From: CAVZVZ01 sp963778895
GTDB taxonomy: Bacteria; Actinomycetota; Acidimicrobiia; Acidimicrobiales; Acidimicrobilacustridaceae
Assembly (NCBI GenBank): GCA_963778895.1
Contig: CAVZVZ010000004.1
Coordinates: 1-64,000, forward strand
Length of the DNA: 64,000 nt
Direction: 5' to 3'
Shown here: piece after piece, positions 42,049 to 50,066 of the stretch
How the letters are laid out: each line of letters opens with the position of its first letter
Numbering within the stretch: position 1 is the first letter of the stretch
Program-made: the position numbers and the translations under genes
Notes under the pieces: model-generated
Databases searched by the model: none
What the model saw: the letters and a program-made list of their open reading frames with translations, nothing else
What the model was told of the DNA's origin: nothing

Positions 42049-43437
42049 GTGGACCGACTGAGCGTTCTCGACGCCGAGTTCCTTCATCTCGAGGACGACG
42101 TGGCGCACATGCACATCGCCGGGGTCTGTCTGTTCAACGGGCCGGCACCGACGCTCGACGAGCTGACCGCTCTGGTCGCCGGCAAGCTCCACCTCATTCC
42201 CCGCTATCGCCAAGTGGTACAGCCGGTGCCGCTCGAGCTCGGTCGGCCCGTGTGGATCGATGACGAGCATTTCAACATCGGCTACCACATTCGCCACACG
42301 GCGCTCCCCCAGCCGGGTGACGACACGGAGCTGTGCACCCTCATGGCCCGGCTCATGTCGCAGCGCCTCGACCGGCGCCGCCCGTTGTGGGAGATCTGGT
42401 TGGTCGAGGGCCTCGCCGATGACCAATGGGCACTCGTCACGAAGGTTCACCACTGCATGGTCGACGGCGTGTCCGGCGTGGACCTGCTCACCGTGGTTCT
42501 CGACATCGATCCCGGCGTGCATCCCCAGCCGCCCGAGCCATGGAATCCCGCCCCGCGACCGTCCGGCGCGGCCCGTGTGGTCGACGCGTGGGCAGGCCTG
42601 GCGGACGATCTGGTCGGGCTCGCCCGCCGGCTGCCGGGCGCAGCACGGGTTCCCCTCCCCGTGTTGCGCTCGGCATGGCACGACCTCGAGGGCCTCGTCA
42701 CCTTTGGACGACGGCTCATCAACACCCCGCCTCTCTCGATCGAGGGCTCGATCGGTCCGCACCGCCTGTGGTGCCACTCCTCGGTCGACCTCGACGACGT
42801 TCGCGCCATCCGCGCCGTGTTCGGCGGCACGATCAACGACGTCGTGCTGGCCGCCTGCGCCGGCGGCTACCGGGCACTGCTCCTGAAGCGGGGTGAGGAC
42901 GTAGAGCGAGCGGTGGTTCGCACGCTCGTACCGGTGTCGGTCCGCGCCGCCGATGCCCACGGAGTTCTCGACAACCGCGTGTCGGCCCTGCTCTACGAGC
43001 TACCGGTAGGCGTCGACAGTCCGATCGAGCGACTCGGCCGAGTACAGCACGACATGGCCGCGCTGAAGGCGTCGCACATGGCCGAGGCCGGAGAAGCGAT
43101 GACGACGATCGGCGGCATTCTCCCACCCATCGCCTTGGGAGCGATCAGTCGCACGGCCATGCGCGTGATGCACGTCCTGCCGCAGCGCAGCATCAACACC
43201 GTGACCACGAACGTACCTGGGCCGCAGTTCCCGCTCTACTGCCTGGGCCGCGAGATGATCGCGTACTACCCGTTCGTGCCGATCAGCCACGGTGTGCGAA
43301 TCGGTACGGCGATCCTGTCGTACAACGGGCACCTCTCGTTCGGCGTCACCGGCGACTTCGACACCGCGGGCGACATCGACCTGTTGGCCGATGCGATTCG
43401 GGCGAGCGTGATGGAGTTGCACTCCTTCACTCGGTGA
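42049..43437 (+). CDS. Wax ester synthase / diacylglycerol acyltransferase (WS/DGAT)
   Basis: GTG at 42049, 462 residues. The N-terminus MDRLSVLDAEFLHLEDDVAH and the active-site HHCMVDG (residues 134-140, H-H-x-x-x-D-G) are diagnostic. GTINDVVLAACAGGYRALLL and the C-terminal NTVTTNVPGPQFPLYCLGRE (N-V-P-G-P) complete the family pattern. It transfers acyl-CoA to diacylglycerol or fatty alcohol, making storage lipid. It overlaps the following SDR gene by 4 bp. Confidence 0.92.
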   Translation: MDRLSVLDAEFLHLEDDVAHMHIAGVCLFNGPAPTLDELTALVAGKLHLIPRYRQVVQPVPLELGRPVWIDDEHFNIGYHIRHTALPQPGDDTELCTLMARLMSQRLDRRRPLWEIWLVEGLADDQWALVTKVHHCMVDGVSGVDLLTVVLDIDPGVHPQPPEPWNPAPRPSGAARVVDAWAGLADDLVGLARRLPGAARVPLPVLRSAWHDLEGLVTFGRRLINTPPLSIEGSIGPHRLWCHSSVDLDDVRAIRAVFGGTINDVVLAACAGGYRALLLKRGEDVERAVVRTLVPVSVRAADAHGVLDNRVSALLYELPVGVDSPIERLGRVQHDMAALKASHMAEAGEAMTTIGGILPPIALGAISRTAMRVMHVLPQRSINTVTTNVPGPQFPLYCLGREMIAYYPFVPISHGVRIGTAILSYNGHLSFGVTGDFDTAGDIDLLADAIRASVMELHSFTR

Positions 43438-44234
43438 ACTCGGGTGACATACTCCGGGGCGTGACTGCTCGGCTCGATGGACGACGCGTGCTGGTCGTGG
43501 GGGCCGGCACCCGCCGCTCCGACGAGGACGACGCTCCCGTCGGGAACGGACGTGCAATCGCGATGCTCGCGGCGCGCGAAGGCGCAACGGTCGCCTGCGC
43601 GGACATCGACGGCAACGCCGCCGCGGAGACAGCACGCCTGGTCCGTTCCGAGGGCGCCACCGCGATCGAGCTCACGGGTGATGTGGCCGTGGCCGACGAT
43701 TGCGAGCGGGTGGTCGCCGAAGCGACCGAGGCCATGGGCGGTATCGACGGCGTCGTGCTCAACGTCGGCATCGCCGCCGGCGTGTGGCTCGACAACACCG
43801 CACCCGAGGACTGGGACCGCGTCTTCGCCGTCAACACCCGAGCGCATTTCCTGGTGTGCAAGGCCGCCATGCCGCGCCTCGCCGACGACAGCGCCGTGGT
43901 GTTCATTGCATCGGTCGCCGGCCTACGACCCGGCAGCCGCTCCCCCGCCTACGACTCGTCGAAAGCCGCGCTGACCGGACTCTGCCGTCACGTCGCTCTC
44001 GAGGGGTCACGCCGCGGGATCCGCGCCAACGTCGTCGCGCCTGGCCTGATCGACACACCCCTCGGCCGTCTCGCCACTCGGGGACGACCCGGACGCGCCA
44101 AGACGCCGGTTGCGCTCGGACGTCAGGGGACGGCCTGGGAAGTGGCCGCCCCCGTGGTCTTCTTGTTGAGCAACGAGGCGAGCTACATCACCGGCCAGGT
44201 GCTGGCCGTCGACGGCGGTCTCTCAGGGCTGTAG
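43434..44234 (+). CDS. SDR-family oxidoreductase with a long nucleotide-binding loop
   Basis: GTG at 43434 overlaps the acyltransferase stop. VLVVGAGTRRSDEDDAPVGN then GRAIAMLAAREGATVACADI: the usual T-G-x-x-x-G-x-G turn is expanded by an acidic insert (RRSDEDDAPV). Catalytic parts are normal: VVLNVGIAAGVWLDN, VVFIASVAGLRPGSRSPAYD with Y-D-S-S-K, and LSNEASYITGQVLAVDGGLS near the end. 266 residues. It is probably linked to lipid metabolism with the WS/DGAT enzyme. Confidence 0.87.
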   Translation: MNSGDILRGVTARLDGRRVLVVGAGTRRSDEDDAPVGNGRAIAMLAAREGATVACADIDGNAAAETARLVRSEGATAIELTGDVAVADDCERVVAEATEAMGGIDGVVLNVGIAAGVWLDNTAPEDWDRVFAVNTRAHFLVCKAAMPRLADDSAVVFIASVAGLRPGSRSPAYDSSKAALTGLCRHVALEGSRRGIRANVVAPGLIDTPLGRLATRGRPGRAKTPVALGRQGTAWEVAAPVVFLLSNEASYITGQVLAVDGGLSGL

Positions 44235-44630
44235 CGGCGCGAACCGATACACCGCAGCACCTTTGGGCGATCGGTCGTACACGATCTGGACGCGATCACC
44301 AACGGCGATGGTGTCCGGGTCGCAGTCAACGATGTTGGTCAGCACGCGCGGACCTTCGTCGAGCTCCACGTAGGCGATCACGTACGGCACGGCTTCTTTC
44401 CACGGGCCGAATGCCTGGCGCGACACGGTAAAGCTGTAGATCGTGCCTTGGCCGCTCGCGTCGAACCACGAGACGTCGGCGGTGTGACACATCGGGCAGA
44501 ACAGCCGTGGGTACCAGATGACGTGTTCGCAGTTGTCGCACCGCGGCAACACGAATCGTTCATCGTCGAGCGCCTCCCAGAACGGCTTGGTCTCGCGCCC
44601 GCGCGTCGGCTCGTCGGTGGGAAGGCTCAT
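44223..44630 (-). CDS. DUF35 (Zn-ribbon plus OB-fold) acyl-CoA-associated protein
   Basis: ATG at 44630, 135 residues. The rubredoxin-like zinc ribbon CDNCEHVIWYPRLFCPMC is followed by an OB fold: GQGTIYSFTVSRQAF, PYVIAYVELDEGPRVLTNIV. DUF35 proteins bind acyl-CoA and pair with thiolase-fold enzymes, as in the ChsH2-Ltp2 steroid side-chain system. Its start overlaps the thiolase stop by 4 bp. Confidence 0.9.
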   Translation of the reverse strand: MSLPTDEPTRGRETKPFWEALDDERFVLPRCDNCEHVIWYPRLFCPMCHTADVSWFDASGQGTIYSFTVSRQAFGPWKEAVPYVIAYVELDEGPRVLTNIVDCDPDTIAVGDRVQIVYDRSPKGAAVYRFAPLQP

Positions 44631-45781
44631 GACGGCTGTCCCAGCACGAGGGTGGCGGCGCCGGAACGCGTGCCGAGCGACCCGCCAGTTCCGTGGACCA
44701 GGGCGAGCTCGCAGTTCGGCACCTGCACTGGAGCGTGGGCCTCGCCGCGGAGTTGGCGCACCGCTTCGATGATCTTCGTCATCCCGCCGCGGTTGCCGGG
44801 ATGGTTGTTGCACAGACCCCCGCCGTCGGTGTTGAACGGCAAGCGACCGTGAGGCGACTCGAGCGCGCCATCGGCGACGAAGGCCCCGCCCTTGCCCTTC
44901 TCACAGAACCCGAGATCCTCGAGCGTGACCACGACCGTGATGGTGAAACTGTCGTAGATCGACGCGTAGTCGATGTCATCGATCGTCACGCCCGCCTCGT
45001 CCAACGCCCTCGGCCCCGACCACACCGCCCCCGTGTGAGTGAGATCGATGCGCCCGTCGTGCATGTGCTTGGGCGCCTCACCGTGACCGAGCACGGCGAC
45101 GGTCTGGCGCGGCAGTCGGGCGGCGACCTCGGACGACACCACCACCAGCGCACCACCGCCGTCGGTGACGACACAGCAATCGAGCAGATGCAACGGATCG
45201 CTGATCATGCGCGAGCCCAGCACCTCGTCGACCGTCACCGCGTCGGGCAGGAAGGCATTCGGATTGTGTTGTGCGTGGCGTGACGCCGCGACCTTGACCC
45301 ACGCCAGCTGCTCGCTCGTGGTCCCGAACTCGTACATGTGGCGCTGGGCGACCAACGCGTACTGGCTCACCGGGCCGGTGGAGCCCCAGAGCCACTCGAA
45401 CTGTGACTCCGGGCCGTTGTTGCCACCCCCGCGCATCCGACCGCGATCACTGCGGGGTGTGCCCGCGAGCGTGATCAGCGCGACGTGGCACTTGCCGGCG
45501 GCAATCGCTGCGGCGGCGTGCCCGACGTGCATCAGGTACGACGACCCACCCGACTCCGTCATCTCGAAGTAACTGAGGTGGTCGAGACCGAGGTACTCGG
45601 CCATCGAGATCGGGCTCCAACCAGGCACCATCGAGTCGGTGAAGAACGCGTCGACGTCCTCGAACCCGAGGCCCGCGTCGGCCAGCGCTCCCGTCGCAAC
45701 CTGGGCGTGGAGCTGCGCGAGCGTCAGGTCGGGTATCTCACGGCGCGGGTGCTCGAACGCTCCCGCTATGTGGGCGGTCAA
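44627..45781 (-). CDS. Thiolase-fold protein (lipid-transfer/Ltp-type)
   Basis: TTG at 45781 begins LTAHIAGAFEHPRREIPDLT, the normal start of this family, and overlaps DUF2277 by 4 bp. MTESGGSSYLMHVGHAAAAI occupies the nucleophile region. Here the usual Cys is Ser/Gly, as in non-condensing Ltp-type members. IYDSFTITVVVTLEDLGFCE, NTDGGGLCNNHPGNRGGMTK and ALVHGTGGSLGTRSGAATLV follow. About 384 residues. With DUF35 it probably performs retro-aldol or thiolytic cleavage of a CoA thioester. Confidence 0.88.
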   Translation of the reverse strand: MTAHIAGAFEHPRREIPDLTLAQLHAQVATGALADAGLGFEDVDAFFTDSMVPGWSPISMAEYLGLDHLSYFEMTESGGSSYLMHVGHAAAAIAAGKCHVALITLAGTPRSDRGRMRGGGNNGPESQFEWLWGSTGPVSQYALVAQRHMYEFGTTSEQLAWVKVAASRHAQHNPNAFLPDAVTVDEVLGSRMISDPLHLLDCCVVTDGGGALVVVSSEVAARLPRQTVAVLGHGEAPKHMHDGRIDLTHTGAVWSGPRALDEAGVTIDDIDYASIYDSFTITVVVTLEDLGFCEKGKGGAFVADGALESPHGRLPFNTDGGGLCNNHPGNRGGMTKIIEAVRQLRGEAHAPVQVPNCELALVHGTGGSLGTRSGAATLVLGQPS

Positions 45782-46032
45782 GGCGCGGTCGAGCTGAGCC
45801 GGCGCAGGGGCGGGAGCGTCTTCGGCGGTTGGCGCCGCTCGGGCAACTCGCCCAGCAGGGCTGCGGTGGTCGCGGCCACTTCGGCCACCGCCTTTTCGAA
45901 GCGCTCCTCGTTGGCGGCCGACGGCTTGCGCAGGCCACTGACCTTGCGCACGTACTGACGGGCAGCCGCCTCGATCTCCTCGAGGGTGGCGGGCGGCTCG
46001 AGGCCCCGGAGCTCGGTGATGTTTCGACACAT
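45778..46032 (-). CDS. DUF2277 domain protein
   Basis: This 84-residue protein starts MCRNITELRGLEPPATLEEI, then EAAARQYVRKVSGLRKPSAA, an exact DUF2277 pattern. The family has no established role, but here it leads a DUF2277-thiolase-DUF35 operon with 4-bp overlaps throughout. Confidence 0.9.
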   Translation of the reverse strand: MCRNITELRGLEPPATLEEIEAAARQYVRKVSGLRKPSAANEERFEKAVAEVAATTAALLGELPERRQPPKTLPPLRRLSSTAP

Positions 46033-46156
46033 GGCCCAGATGATAGGGACCTCGCGACGAGCCCTGACCCGCTCTTCACAGATCCATCACGAATGGGGGC
46101 GATGCTGCTCAGCAACGGAGACCCACCCGACCCCCACCCAATTCAAGGGAGACATC

Positions 46157-46609
46157 GTGAAGAAGAACATCCTGGCCATCGGGATCCTGTCCGTGGCCAT
46201 CCTCGGCGGAGCGCTGGCCGTAGCGGCCACCGGCCTCGTCGGCACGGCGAGCGCCCAGACGCCGACCACGGCCGAGGCCATGGTCACCGGCAACGGTGGC
46301 GGCGGCGGCCTCTTCGCCCGCTTCCGGGCCCATCGCGCCGAGGTGCGCAAGCACGTCGTCCAGCTGACGGCCGACACGATCGGGATCACCCCTGACCAGC
46401 TCAAGAGCGAGCTCAAGTCCGGCAAGTCGATCGCCGAGGTCGCGGGCGACAAGACGCCCGACGTCATCAAGGCGATCACCGACGACGTCGACGCTCGCGT
46501 CGACAAAGCGGTGAGCAACCACAAGCTCACGCAGGAGCAGGGCGACAAGATCAAGACGAAGGCGCCCGACGTCATCAACAAGGTCGTCAACCACGTCTTC
46601 GGGAGTTAG
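46157..46609 (+). CDS. Secreted small helical protein
   Basis: GTG at 46157 after AAGGGAGAC. The signal peptide is MKKNILAIGILSVAILGGAL, AVAATGLVGTASA. A Gly run (GNGGGGG) precedes a helical domain: VQLTADTIGITPDQLKSELK, SGKSIAEVAGDKTPDVIKAI, whose L-G-I-T-x-x-x-L-x-x-x-L-x-x-G-x-S-I-A-E-V-A text occurs in DUF2680-like envelope proteins. It is terminated by a 15-bp hairpin that lies inside the next gene. Confidence 0.75.
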   Translation: MKKNILAIGILSVAILGGALAVAATGLVGTASAQTPTTAEAMVTGNGGGGGLFARFRAHRAEVRKHVVQLTADTIGITPDQLKSELKSGKSIAEVAGDKTPDVIKAITDDVDARVDKAVSNHKLTQEQGDKIKTKAPDVINKVVNHVFGS

Positions 46610-46619
46610 TTTCTGGGCA

Positions 46620-47465
46620 ATGACCCAGATCCCGCGATTCGAAGCGACCGCAACCTCCGACGAGGTTGCGGTCGCTCTTCGCGAACAGGGTGTGGCGATC
46701 GTGGAACGACTGGCGTCCCCCGAGGTGTGTGACACGGTGATGGCCGAGCTCGAACCGCACATCGCGGCCACACCACCGGGCGGCGACGAGTTCACCGGAT
46801 CCCAGACACGCCGCACTGGGGCGTTGCTGGCGCGAGCACCGAGCAGCGTCGACATGATCGCCAACCCGCTGGTGCTCGACGTAGCCGATCAGGTGTTGTG
46901 GGAGAAGAAGACCACCTTCCAACTCCACCTCACCCAGGCCATCACCATCGGGCCCGGCGCCGACGCGCAGTACCTCCATCGCGACCAGTGGTGCTTCGAC
47001 TTCTTCCCCTTCCCCGACGACATGCAGGTCGAGGTGAGCACCATCTGGGCCCTCACCGACTTCGTCGAGGCCAACGGGGCCACGCGGGTCGTACCGGGCA
47101 GCCACCTGGCCGAGAACCCCCGGGACTTCACCCCGGCCGATACCGTGCCGGCCGAGATGCCCCGAGGGTCGGTCGTGCTCTACACGGGGCGCACCGTCCA
47201 CGGTGGCGGGGCCAACACGAGCGAGCAATGGCGCACGGGAGTCAACGTCGACTACGTCCTCGGCTGGCTGCGTCAGGAAGAGAACCAGTATCTGTCGGTG
47301 CCGATCGACATCGTGCGCCAGCTACCCAAACGGGTGCAGAGACTCATGGGCTACGAGATGGGCGCGTACGCGCTCGGCTACATCGACGACGTGCGCGACC
47401 CGATGCGTCTGCTCGATTTCGACGCGGATAGCGACAACACGCCGTCGTCGTTCGCTCCCCGTTAG
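46620..47465 (+). CDS. Phytanoyl-CoA dioxygenase (PhyH) family protein 1
   Basis: This 281-residue Fe(II)/2-oxoglutarate oxygenase has AQYLHRDQWCFDFFPFPDDM (H-x-D), GATRVVPGSH, and TVHGGGANTSEQWRTGVNVD with the distal His and the Arg that binds 2-oxoglutarate. It starts 10 bp after the preceding gene, and its codons 9-19 lie in a perfect hairpin. The substrate is unknown. It converges with PhyH 2 by 4 bp. Confidence 0.88.
   Translation: MTQIPRFEATATSDEVAVALREQGVAIVERLASPEVCDTVMAELEPHIAATPPGGDEFTGSQTRRTGALLARAPSSVDMIANPLVLDVADQVLWEKKTTFQLHLTQAITIGPGADAQYLHRDQWCFDFFPFPDDMQVEVSTIWALTDFVEANGATRVVPGSHLAENPRDFTPADTVPAEMPRGSVVLYTGRTVHGGGANTSEQWRTGVNVDYVLGWLRQEENQYLSVPIDIVRQLPKRVQRLMGYEMGAYALGYIDDVRDPMRLLDFDADSDNTPSSFAPR
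46643..46676 (+). terminator. Perfect 15-bp hairpin inside the start of PhyH 1
   Basis: Arms 46643-46657 and 46662-46676 are exact complements around the loop CGAC, followed by CTTCGCG. It lies 33 bp after the stop of the secreted-protein gene. That position suits termination or attenuation of the upstream transcript, yet it is coding for PhyH 1. Confidence 0.6.
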
Positions 47466-48280
47466 CGCGTCACCCAGTACTGCCGATCGGGGTCGTTCAT
47501 CGCCACGCGTCCGGTCGGGCCGCCGGCATCGGAATCGCCCTGCAGGGCCTCGGCGCCCTCCGGTGCGTACTGGACGATGTAGGCCTTGCGGACCTCGTCG
47601 GTCAGATTCCGACCGGTGTGATGCGGCGTGAGCGACGAGAACACCACGATGCTCCCCGCGCTGACCGGCGCCAGGGCTGACTGTGCTTCGTCGCCAAAGC
47701 ACTCGAAACCGATCGGTGTGTTCTTGTGGCGCAGGGTGCCCCCGCGGTGGACGCCTGGCAGCACGCGCACGCAGCCGTTCTCGGGCGTGGCGTCGGTCAG
47801 GGCGATCCAGCACGTGAGGTAGGCCTGCGGCTCGACGTAGGTGTAGCCGTTGTCCTGGTGCCACAGCACCGGTTCGGCCGAATGGGGCTGCTTGTAGACG
47901 GCCTGCTCCCAATAGAGGCGCACGTCGGGACCGACGAGGTCACGACAGAGCCCGGCCAGCAGCGGCTGTGCGCAGAAGTCGTGCAGGTATTCGGACTGGG
48001 TGACCAAGTGGGGTGCGACGGTCTGGGTGTCGACGCCCGCCACGCTCAAACGGCCGTCGGGCAGTTGCTCGAGGAACTCACGAACCCGCGATTCGCCCGG
48101 GGCGATCTCGGCGTGGAGGCGGGCCAGCTCGTCGGCGTCGAAGGCATCTTCGAGGACGAAGTAACCCTGCTCGTCGAACTGGCGCGCCTGCTCGGGCGTG
48201 ACGGTCGTGAACGGACCCTCATGATCGGTCCAGGTGAACCCGCTGTTCCAGGGATGAGGCTCGAGCGGGACGGTGGCCAT
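47462..48280 (-). CDS. Phytanoyl-CoA dioxygenase (PhyH) family protein 2
   Basis: ATG at 48280, 272 residues. QFDEQGYFVLEDAFDADELA is the standard PhyH opening. VLWHQDNGYTYVEPQAYLTC gives H-x-D, NGCVRVLPGVHRGG follows, and SLTPHHTGRNLTDEVRKAYI gives the distal His and Arg. It is last in a four-gene operon with the redoxin, PhyH 3 and the His-rich protein (1-bp gap to the redoxin stop). Confidence 0.9.
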   Translation of the reverse strand: MATVPLEPHPWNSGFTWTDHEGPFTTVTPEQARQFDEQGYFVLEDAFDADELARLHAEIAPGESRVREFLEQLPDGRLSVAGVDTQTVAPHLVTQSEYLHDFCAQPLLAGLCRDLVGPDVRLYWEQAVYKQPHSAEPVLWHQDNGYTYVEPQAYLTCWIALTDATPENGCVRVLPGVHRGGTLRHKNTPIGFECFGDEAQSALAPVSAGSIVVFSSLTPHHTGRNLTDEVRKAYIVQYAPEGAEALQGDSDAGGPTGRVAMNDPDRQYWVTR

Positions 48281-48281
48281 C

Positions 48282-49277
48282 TCAGAATGCACTATCCGCG
48301 GAGCTGTAGCCGCCGGGGCGTCCTGCCTTGTCCCACTCGTCCCAGAACTCGAAGAACTCGGCGCCGAAGGGATCCTTGCCCCGCATCGGCATCGAGCCGC
48401 GCACGATCGTGAAGTCCATCGGGGCGAGCTCGACGGCCCGTTCGAAATGGGCCAGCGCCGCGTCTTCGCGGCCGTTGCGGGCCAACCAGGCACCCAGTCG
48501 CCGCTCGGCGCGTGCCTCCTGCAGTTCGGGTGACTCGTCGGCCATGTGCTCACGCACCGCGGTTTCGTCCTCGGGCACCTCGCCGCTCGCGACCCATTCG
48601 CGGAGTTGATCGTGATGAACAGCCGAGTCGATCGAGGTGAAGTCGCGCCACTGATCATCACCGGGAGCGATCACCGGTGACCGAGCGACCTTGCCGTCCT
48701 CGTCGATCCACACGACCGACGGCACGTTGTGGAGGCCGTACTGCTCCGCGACGGCATGATTGGCGTCGATCAGCACCGGGAAGTCGGGGTCAGCCGCTTC
48801 GGCGAACTCGCGGGCGGCCTCGGGCGTGTTGTCGAGCGAGATCGAGATGATCTGCAGGTCTGGCAGTTCCTTCTGCAGCGCTTGCCACGCAGGAAGGTCG
48901 TAGCGGCAGCCGCACCAGCTCGCCCAGGTGGCGATCAGGCGCTTCTTGCCGGCGAACTCATTGAGCGCGACCGGATTGCCGTCGAGGTCGGGCAACTCGA
49001 AGTCGGGTGCCGTGCGGTCGGCGGCCAGCGCCTGGCGTTCGGTCGATGCCTCACCCAGCACCGCCACGGCCTCATCGGCATCGATCGCGCTGGCGCGGCC
49101 CATGGCGCGAGCGAACACGACGATGTCGATGTCGCCGTCGTCCCCCACCAGGTCCGGATGCAGTTGCGTGGGCACACACACGTCACCGCGACAGAGGCCT
49201 TCCGGCTTGAACTCCCATCCGAGCGCGACGCGAAGCGCGTCCGGTGCGATGAACAAGCGCTCACCGTCGCGCCGCAA
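48282..49277 (-). CDS. Thioredoxin-like redoxin with CxC site and C-terminal TPR
   Basis: As read, TTG at 49277 starts LRRDGERLFIAPDALRVALG and GLCRGDVCVPTQLHPDLVG. Then comes a TlpA/AhpC-type domain: TAPDFELPDLDGNPVALNEF, ATWASWCGCRYDLPAWQALQ with C-G-C instead of CxxC, VPSVVWIDEDG. The end ERRLGAWLARNGREDAALAH is a TPR. An ATG at 49314 overlapping the previous stop (ATGA) would give MIIDGSNEVDDAVAARR if one base near 49263 is wrong. Overlaps elsewhere in this operon make that attractive. Probably a cytoplasmic thiol or haloacid-type redox protein. Confidence 0.75.
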   Translation of the reverse strand: MRRDGERLFIAPDALRVALGWEFKPEGLCRGDVCVPTQLHPDLVGDDGDIDIVVFARAMGRASAIDADEAVAVLGEASTERQALAADRTAPDFELPDLDGNPVALNEFAGKKRLIATWASWCGCRYDLPAWQALQKELPDLQIISISLDNTPEAAREFAEAADPDFPVLIDANHAVAEQYGLHNVPSVVWIDEDGKVARSPVIAPGDDQWRDFTSIDSAVHHDQLREWVASGEVPEDETAVREHMADESPELQEARAERRLGAWLARNGREDAALAHFERAVELAPMDFTIVRGSMPMRGKDPFGAEFFEFWDEWDKAGRPGGYSSADSAF

Positions 49278-49310
49278 CGGCGTCGTCGACCTCGTTCGAA
49301 CCGTCGATGA

Positions 49311-50066
49311 TCATGACGCCCTCCGGACCGGCATCCAGTCGTTGATCGTGTACCCCTGAATCTGCTCGGTGTGATCGACGCTACCGGCGAGCGCGTAGTG
49401 GTACACCATCGCCGCTCGGATGCCATCGGTCTGGTTGTCCGTCGAGCGATGCATCAAGTGGCTGTCGAACAGAAGGAGATCGCCGACGTCCATGAGCACG
49501 GGGACGCTGTCGCTCGTGTCCCGATCCACGATCTCGGTGTAGCCGTAGTTGGCGTTCGGTCGCTGATCGGGCACGTGGGTGTGCACCGGCTCCTTGTGCG
49601 AGCCGGGCAGCACGTGCAGGCAACCGTTCCGCAACGTCGCCTCCGTCACGGCGAGCCAGACACCGACGATGGGACGGGCCGGCTCGAACGGGAAGTAGAA
49701 GCTGTCCTGGTGCCACGGCTGGCCCCACGCGCCCGGGTTCTTGAAGATGAACTGCGACAGGAAGCAGTCGATGTCGCTGCTACCGAGGATCGGTTCGACC
49801 AGGTCGACCACGTCGTCGGCCGTGGCGAAGGCCTCGAAGATGGTGTCGCGCGCGACACCGAAGATCTTCGACGTCAACTGCTCCGGGGGTGCATCCTTGG
49901 CGGCGAAGTCCGCCTGTTCCTCGGCCATGACGAACGCCGGGCTGATGTCGTCGCCGGCGGCGGCGTGCTGCGCGAGCTCCGCGGCTCGCGCCAACATCGT
50001 CACGCAGACGGCAGGGTCAGCGAAGCCCTCGATGCGGGTGAAGCCGTCGCGTTCGTACGAGCTCAA
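49311..50066 (-). CDS. Phytanoyl-CoA dioxygenase (PhyH) family protein 3
   Basis: TTG at 50066 overlaps the stop of the His-rich gene by 4 bp. 251 residues: SYERDGFTRIEGFADPAVCV, WGQPWHQDSFYFPFEPARPI (H-x-D), NGCLHVLPGSHKEPVHTHV, LLLFDSHLMHRSTDNQTDGI (distal His) and RAAMVYHYA (Arg). All iron and 2-oxoglutarate ligands are present. The substrate is unknown. Confidence 0.88.
   Translation of the reverse strand: MSSYERDGFTRIEGFADPAVCVTMLARAAELAQHAAAGDDISPAFVMAEEQADFAAKDAPPEQLTSKIFGVARDTIFEAFATADDVVDLVEPILGSSDIDCFLSQFIFKNPGAWGQPWHQDSFYFPFEPARPIVGVWLAVTEATLRNGCLHVLPGSHKEPVHTHVPDQRPNANYGYTEIVDRDTSDSVPVLMDVGDLLLFDSHLMHRSTDNQTDGIRAAMVYHYALAGSVDHTEQIQGYTINDWMPVRRAS

Noticed and set aside
42034..42960. 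308-residue minus-strand frame over the WS/DGAT gene
   Set aside because: Antisense of the conserved HHxxxDG acyltransferase; no features of its own.
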